Shown here: positions 14,260 through 17,212 of the stretch, piece by piece
Layout of the letters: every line of letters starts with the position of its first letter
How positions within the stretch are numbered: the stretch's first letter is position 1
Origin: an uncultured Collinsella sp.
GTDB taxonomy: Bacteria; Actinomycetota; Coriobacteriia; Coriobacteriales; Coriobacteriaceae
Assembly (NCBI GenBank): GCA_902492185.1
Contig: CABUKY010000023.1
Span: 1 to 17,212 of the forward strand
Length of the DNA: 17,212 nucleotides
Reading direction: 5' to 3'
Position numbers and translations under genes: made by a program
Notes under the pieces: generated by a model
Databases searched by the model: none
What the model saw: the letters and a program-made list of their open reading frames with translations, nothing else
What the model was told of the DNA's origin: nothing

Positions 14260-15599
14260 TCGACCGCCGCGCCCAGCGCGATAATTCAATATCAATCTTT
14301 CGCGTGATCGCCGTTGTCTGCGCCATTTGCGTGCTGGTGTACTTTATTTTTGCCCTGGCGACTGGAATCGAGCCGATCGCGACCGTGGTCGCCTGCGCAC
14401 TGCTGTGCATCTTTCTGTGCATTTTTATCTATTTGACGCTCAATCCCGATTCGGTGCGTTCGCAGTACACCGAAGAGACGCTCTCGGTGGCCTCTGCCAT
14501 GCTCGAGGACATCAAAGGCGGTCTGACGCAGGAGTCGGCGCGTCTGGTGTGCCAGCGCATTTTGCCCGAGACGCGTGCCATGACGGTTGCCATCACCGAC
14601 GAGAGCAACGTGCTGGCCTGCGCGGGCGAGTTTGAGGAAAAGCTGCTGCCCGATTCGCCCATCCACACACTTGCCACGCGCTACGTCATCGAGCACGGTA
14701 TCGTCCAGTCGTTCAACCGTGTGGTGGACGTGGTGGGTTCGGATGGCTCGCACAACCATGTTCCCGCCGGTATCATCGCTCCTATCAAGGTGGGTGACCG
14801 CACCGTCGGCACGCTCAAGTTCTACTACAAGACCCCGCGTGCCGTCGACCGCACTCAGTACGCGCTTGCCTCGGGTTTTGCCGAGATCCTGTCCACGCAG
14901 CTCGCCATCCACGAGCTCGAGGTGCAAAAGGAGCTCACGGCCCGTGCCGAGGTGCGTGCCCTGCAGGCGCAGATCAACCCGCACTTCCTGTTCAACACGC
15001 TCAACACCATCGCGTCGTTTACGCGTACCGATCCGCTGCGCGCCCGCGAGCTGCTGCGCGAGTTCTCCTCGTTCTATCGCGCCACGCTCGACAATTCGGG
15101 CTCGCTCATTCCCGTGTCGCGCGAGGTCGCGCAGACCAAGCGCTACCTGACGTTTGAGAAGGCGCGCTTTGGCGAGGATCGCGTGCTGGCGACCTTCGAC
15201 GTGTCCGAGGACGTCGAGGACACGCTGGTGCCGGCATTTGTAATCCAGCCAATCGTCGAGAATGCCGTGCGCCATGGTATGGGCGACGACGATGCACTGA
15301 GGATCGACGTGTCGGTCCACAGGGATGGCGAAGATGCGATTTTGATTGTGGTCGCCGATAACGGCGTGGGCATGGACGAAGGCACCGCTGCCAGACTGTT
15401 TGACGAACGCTCCGCCCGTCCCGACGCCAGCTCCCCGCAGGGCGGCGGCGCCGGTGTGGCCATGCACAATATTTCGGAGCGCATCCATCGCTTTTATGGA
15501 CCGCACTCTTATACACGCGTCGAATCGGCCCCGGGCAAGGGCGCTAAAGTGCTCCTGCATCTCGATTTGTCGGAGAGCATCTTCGACATTCAAGAGTAG
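14256..15599 (+). CDS. LytS/BtsS-like sensor histidine kinase 2
   Basis: The 447-residue kinase has two membrane helices (about 13-34 and 40-60). A cytoplasmic GAF-like region follows at about 75-215, then a His_kinase domain with H243 in INPHFLFNT. The HATPase has an N box with N336 (ENAVRHG), G1 DNGVGM (368-373) and a G2 region GGGAGVAM (397-404). It shares long stretches with kinase 1, for example ALASGFA(D/E)..STQLA and DPHFLFNT/NPHFLFNT, so the two are paralogues. The GAF-like parts differ much more than the catalytic parts, suggesting different signals. Start ATG 14256 overlaps the glycosyltransferase stop (ATGA), and the binding site GGAGGGG lies inside that gene. The partner regulator follows after 72 bases. 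Confidence 0.92.
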   Translation: MIDRRAQRDNSISIFRVIAVVCAICVLVYFIFALATGIEPIATVVACALLCIFLCIFIYLTLNPDSVRSQYTEETLSVASAMLEDIKGGLTQESARLVCQRILPETRAMTVAITDESNVLACAGEFEEKLLPDSPIHTLATRYVIEHGIVQSFNRVVDVVGSDGSHNHVPAGIIAPIKVGDRTVGTLKFYYKTPRAVDRTQYALASGFAEILSTQLAIHELEVQKELTARAEVRALQAQINPHFLFNTLNTIASFTRTDPLRARELLREFSSFYRATLDNSGSLIPVSREVAQTKRYLTFEKARFGEDRVLATFDVSEDVEDTLVPAFVIQPIVENAVRHGMGDDDALRIDVSVHRDGEDAILIVVADNGVGMDEGTAARLFDERSARPDASSPQGGGAGVAMHNISERIHRFYGPHSYTRVESAPGKGAKVLLHLDLSESIFDIQE

Positions 15600-15671
15600 A
15601 ATGATAGGTTACGGGTTTAACGCTAGTTGGCGGATGCCCGACGTAGTTAGTTGACGAAAGGTTTTATCCCT

Positions 15672-16388
15672 ATGCTGCGTGCGATGATTGTGGATGATGA
15701 GGCCCCGGCCCGTTCGGAACTTCGCTTCTTGCTCGAGCAGACGGGCAAGATCGGCACGATCACAGAAGCGTCGAGCGTTCGCTCCGCTATCGAGATGCTT
15801 ATGGAGAGCCGCGTCGATGTTGTGTTCCTCGATATCTCGATGCCTGGCGCTTCGGGTCTGCAACTTGCCGAGGCACTGCATAAGCTCAAGAATCCGCCGG
15901 CGATCGTATTCGTAACCGCGTACAGCGATCATGCGGTCGAGGCGTTTGATGTGGATGCCGTCGACTATCTGATGAAGCCGGTCGAGGAGGCTCGCCTGGA
16001 TCGAGCGATCGATAAGGTTATGCAACGCGCCAAGCCTGTCACGGACAGCAAGGTGACCATCGAGCGCATCCCGGTGGAAAAGGGCGGCCGCAAGGTCCTC
16101 ATCCCCGTGGACGACATTCGCTTTATTATGGCCAAGGACGATTACTCCTGTATTTATACGGTCGATGACCGCTTTTTGTCCACGACCTCGCTGGCACAGT
16201 TCGAGGCCAAGCTCTGCGACTTTGGCTTCTTCCGCGTTCACCGCCGCTATATCGTCAACTTGGCGTGTGTCACCGACGTCGAGACGGTTCCCTCGGGCGC
16301 TATCCAGCTGGGCATTACGGGCGTCGACGAACGCGTACCGGTTTCGCGCCGTCGCGTCGTGCCACTCAAAAAGGCCCTGAGCCTCTAG
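15672..16388 (+). CDS. LytTR-family response regulator 2
   Basis: The 238-residue partner of kinase 2 has a receiver domain with D8/D9, phosphoacceptor D54 (VFLDISMPG), T82 and K102 (LMKPVE). A LytTR DNA-binding domain spans about 132-236 and includes FFRVHRRYIVNL. It is a clear paralogue of regulator 1. I chose ATG 15672, with GAAAGG about ten bases upstream; a TTG at 15651 would precede that site and is unlikely. The 72-base gap to the kinase contains two tagttgg/tagttag-like copies 20 bases apart (15624 and 15644), which might be a self-binding site. A terminator at 16396-16445 follows directly. Kinase 2, regulator 2 and the glycosyltransferase form one operon. Confidence 0.93.
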   Translation: MLRAMIVDDEAPARSELRFLLEQTGKIGTITEASSVRSAIEMLMESRVDVVFLDISMPGASGLQLAEALHKLKNPPAIVFVTAYSDHAVEAFDVDAVDYLMKPVEEARLDRAIDKVMQRAKPVTDSKVTIERIPVEKGGRKVLIPVDDIRFIMAKDDYSCIYTVDDRFLSTTSLAQFEAKLCDFGFFRVHRRYIVNLACVTDVETVPSGAIQLGITGVDERVPVSRRRVVPLKKALSL

Positions 16389-16395
16389 TACACTG

Positions 16396-16445
16396 GCCCC
16401 GCAGCCCTGTAGACCAAAATCGTCTGCGGAGCCGTGGGGCTTTTT
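16396..16445 (+). terminator. Bipartite intrinsic terminator after regulator 2
   Basis: gcccc (16396-16400) pairs with ggggc (16436-16440), and ccgcag (16399-16404) alternatively pairs with ctgcgg (16424-16429). TTTTT follows at 16441-16445. It begins eight bases after the stop codon. A -10-like TACACT (16389-16394) sits between stop and stem, and the phosphoesterase start is 38 bases further on, with no clear promoter in between. Confidence 0.65.
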
Positions 16446-16482
16446 GCATGAATGCACCAAATCGTTTTGCGGAAGGGATCCC

Positions 16483-16950
16483 ATGAACAGTGCAAGCGCC
16501 AAGCGTATCGACATTATCTCGGACACCCACGGCTATCTTTCGCCTGCGCTCTTGGACGAGCTTAAGGGTGCGGATCTGATTATCCACGCCGGTGACCTTA
16601 CGTCGGAGATGGACTACGAGCACCTGCGCACCATCGCCCCCGTGCGAGCGGTGCTGGGTAATAACGACTACTACCGCGACTACGGCCCCGATGTGGACCG
16701 CTTGGCGCTCTTTACCTACGAAGGCCTCAAGTTCGCCGTAGCCCACTACCGTGAAGACCTCCCGGTGGGATCCGTGGACGTAGCTATCAACGGTCACACC
16801 CACGTAACCAAAGAAGCCCAAGTGGGTCGCTGCCTGGTCCTCAACCCAGGCAGTGCCAGCTATCCAAGAGGCACCCGAGGCCCCACCATGGCCAGAATGC
16901 TTGTCAAGGACGGCAAGATTCTGAGCATCAAATTTATTGACCTAGAGTAG
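16483..16950 (+). CDS. YfcE/MJ0936-like metallophosphoesterase
   Basis: The 155-residue protein matches the small metallophosphoesterase group (Metallophos_2). Likely metal ligands are D14 and H16 (ISDTHGY), D38 (IHAGDLT), N60 in LGNND, H88, and H105/H107 (NGHTHV), closed by the NPGSAS.PRG segment. Members hydrolyse phosphodiesters or small phosphomonoesters using Mn or similar metals; the natural substrate is usually unknown. The segment that is normally H-G-H reads H88-Y-R here, so the first histidine is kept but the last position differs, which could affect activity. Start ATG 16483 follows GGAAGGGA; the 13 codons upstream in frame come from the preceding terminator. It has no signal peptide and is cytoplasmic. 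It is followed by a strong terminator and is probably a single-gene unit. Confidence 0.88.
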   Translation: MNSASAKRIDIISDTHGYLSPALLDELKGADLIIHAGDLTSEMDYEHLRTIAPVRAVLGNNDYYRDYGPDVDRLALFTYEGLKFAVAHYREDLPVGSVDVAINGHTHVTKEAQVGRCLVLNPGSASYPRGTRGPTMARMLVKDGKILSIKFIDLE

Positions 16951-16957
16951 GTGCAAC

Positions 16958-16992
16958 AAAAACGGGGGATGCAGATCGCATCTCCCGTTTTT
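16958..16992. terminator. Bidirectional intrinsic terminator after phosphoesterase
   Basis: aaaaacgggggatgc (16958-16972) pairs with gcatctcccgttttt (16978-16992) over 15 positions with one G-T pair and an agatc loop. A tracts on the left and T tracts on the right make it able to stop transcripts from both directions. Confidence 0.9.
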
Positions 16993-17212
16993 CTTTGAGC
17001 CAAAGGCCGAAGTTCAACAACAATCTTAGACAACCCCGCCGAGGAGAACGGGGACCTCGAGCCGCGGAAGCGGCGAGGAACAAAGTCTTTGAAGCAAGTG
17101 ACGGCAGGGAGGGTCTCCGGGGCCGGCTGGCGCGGGTTGAGTTTGTCGCGAGTTCCGCACGCAAAGGAAAGCACTTAATGTGCTTTCCGTCTTGCGCAGG
17201 ACTGTAGAGCAG
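16993..17212. other. Gene-free, structure-rich right end
   Basis: No reading frame here has a good ribosome binding site. Several stems can form: ccccg/cgggg (17034-17038 with 17049-17053), and a hairpin gccgc-GGAA-gcggc (17061-17074) with outer cctc/gagg pairs and a 2-base bulge. Outer ttcaa/ttgaa and agac/gtct pairs could enclose both. Near the edge, ggaaagcac and gtgctttcc form a 9-bp hairpin with loop ttaat. The latter has flanks resembling those of the por terminator. It may hold a small structured RNA or a repeat; the gene it belongs to is probably beyond the window. Confidence 0.5.
17166..17192. terminator. Possible terminator hairpin near right edge
   Basis: A perfect 9-bp stem of ggaaagcac with gtgctttcc around ttaat lies at about 17166-17188. 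It is flanked by an imperfect inverted repeat (agttccgcacgcaa on the left, ttgcgcaggact on the right). A short T-rich stretch follows, but no long T tract, and the gene it would end is not visible. Confidence 0.45.

Noticed and set aside
14292..15593. Minus-strand frame of 433 codons opposite sensor kinase 2
   Set aside because: The plus-strand kinase has all catalytic motifs. The reverse frame has H/R/G-rich composition without recognisable domains.
8345..16388. Antiphage defence or toxin-antitoxin system
   Set aside because: The genes are typical two-component, transport and housekeeping enzyme families. I see no nuclease-effector, toxin or mobile-element signature.
16860..17174. Minus-strand 104-codon frame at the right end
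   Set aside because: It runs through a bidirectional terminator and into the 3' end of the phosphoesterase gene, and the structured region explains the sequence better. It could only be real if relatives show a conserved protein here.

Overview
This G+C-rich window has nine complete genes running left to right plus one on the minus strand, and opens with the 3' end of a pyruvate:ferredoxin oxidoreductase. The gene set is a ferredoxin-linked pyruvate oxidoreductase, an orphan carbamate kinase, an APC amino-acid permease, a UMF1-type MFS carrier and two LytS/LytTR two-component systems. Together with GC-ending codons and strong AGGAGG-like ribosome binding sites, this suggests an anaerobic gut actinobacterium of the Coriobacteriia. 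Collinsella is my best guess. It is a judgement from gene style and repeats, not from a database match.

Region by region. (1) Bases 1-2204 are the C-terminal part of nifJ/por, cut by the window edge. (2) Bases 2205-2858 hold no convincing gene. They contain a large nested palindrome around the por terminator, two more stem-loop units, and then an AT-rich leader or promoter region in front of arcC. (3) arcC (2859-3821) converges on a minus-strand membrane-anchored C39-like cysteine peptidase (4010-5011). A REP-like palindrome built from copies of gtccccaatgac lies between their 3' ends. (4) An APC permease and a binuclear amidohydrolase (5367-8227) look like a transport-and-hydrolysis operon. 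(5) Bases 8345-16388 carry two paralogous sensor kinase/LytTR regulator pairs. Between them lie a cytoplasmic zinc-dependent phospholipase C-like protein, a UMF1 MFS transporter and a GT-A glycosyltransferase. The glycosyltransferase stop codon overlaps the start of the second kinase. (6) A small YfcE/MJ0936-like phosphoesterase (16483-16950) follows, and then about 260 gene-free bases rich in predicted RNA structure.

How they may work together. Por makes acetyl-CoA and reduced ferredoxin from pyruvate, and ArcC would make ATP from carbamoyl phosphate. The permease and amidohydrolase probably import and cleave an amino-acid-like or peptide-like compound. The kinases have two membrane helices, a cytoplasmic GAF-like region and a His_kinase/HATPase core, so they probably read a small molecule. 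Characterised LytS/LytTR systems such as BtsSR and YpdAB respond to pyruvate, which makes the link to por attractive but unproven. The most interesting points are the paired two-component systems bracketing enzymes of unknown role, the repeated order of -10-like box, terminator and gene in front of three transcription units, and the palindromic terminator modules at 2215-2339 and 17140-17200. I found no CRISPR array, tRNA, rRNA, insertion sequence or recognisable defence system.
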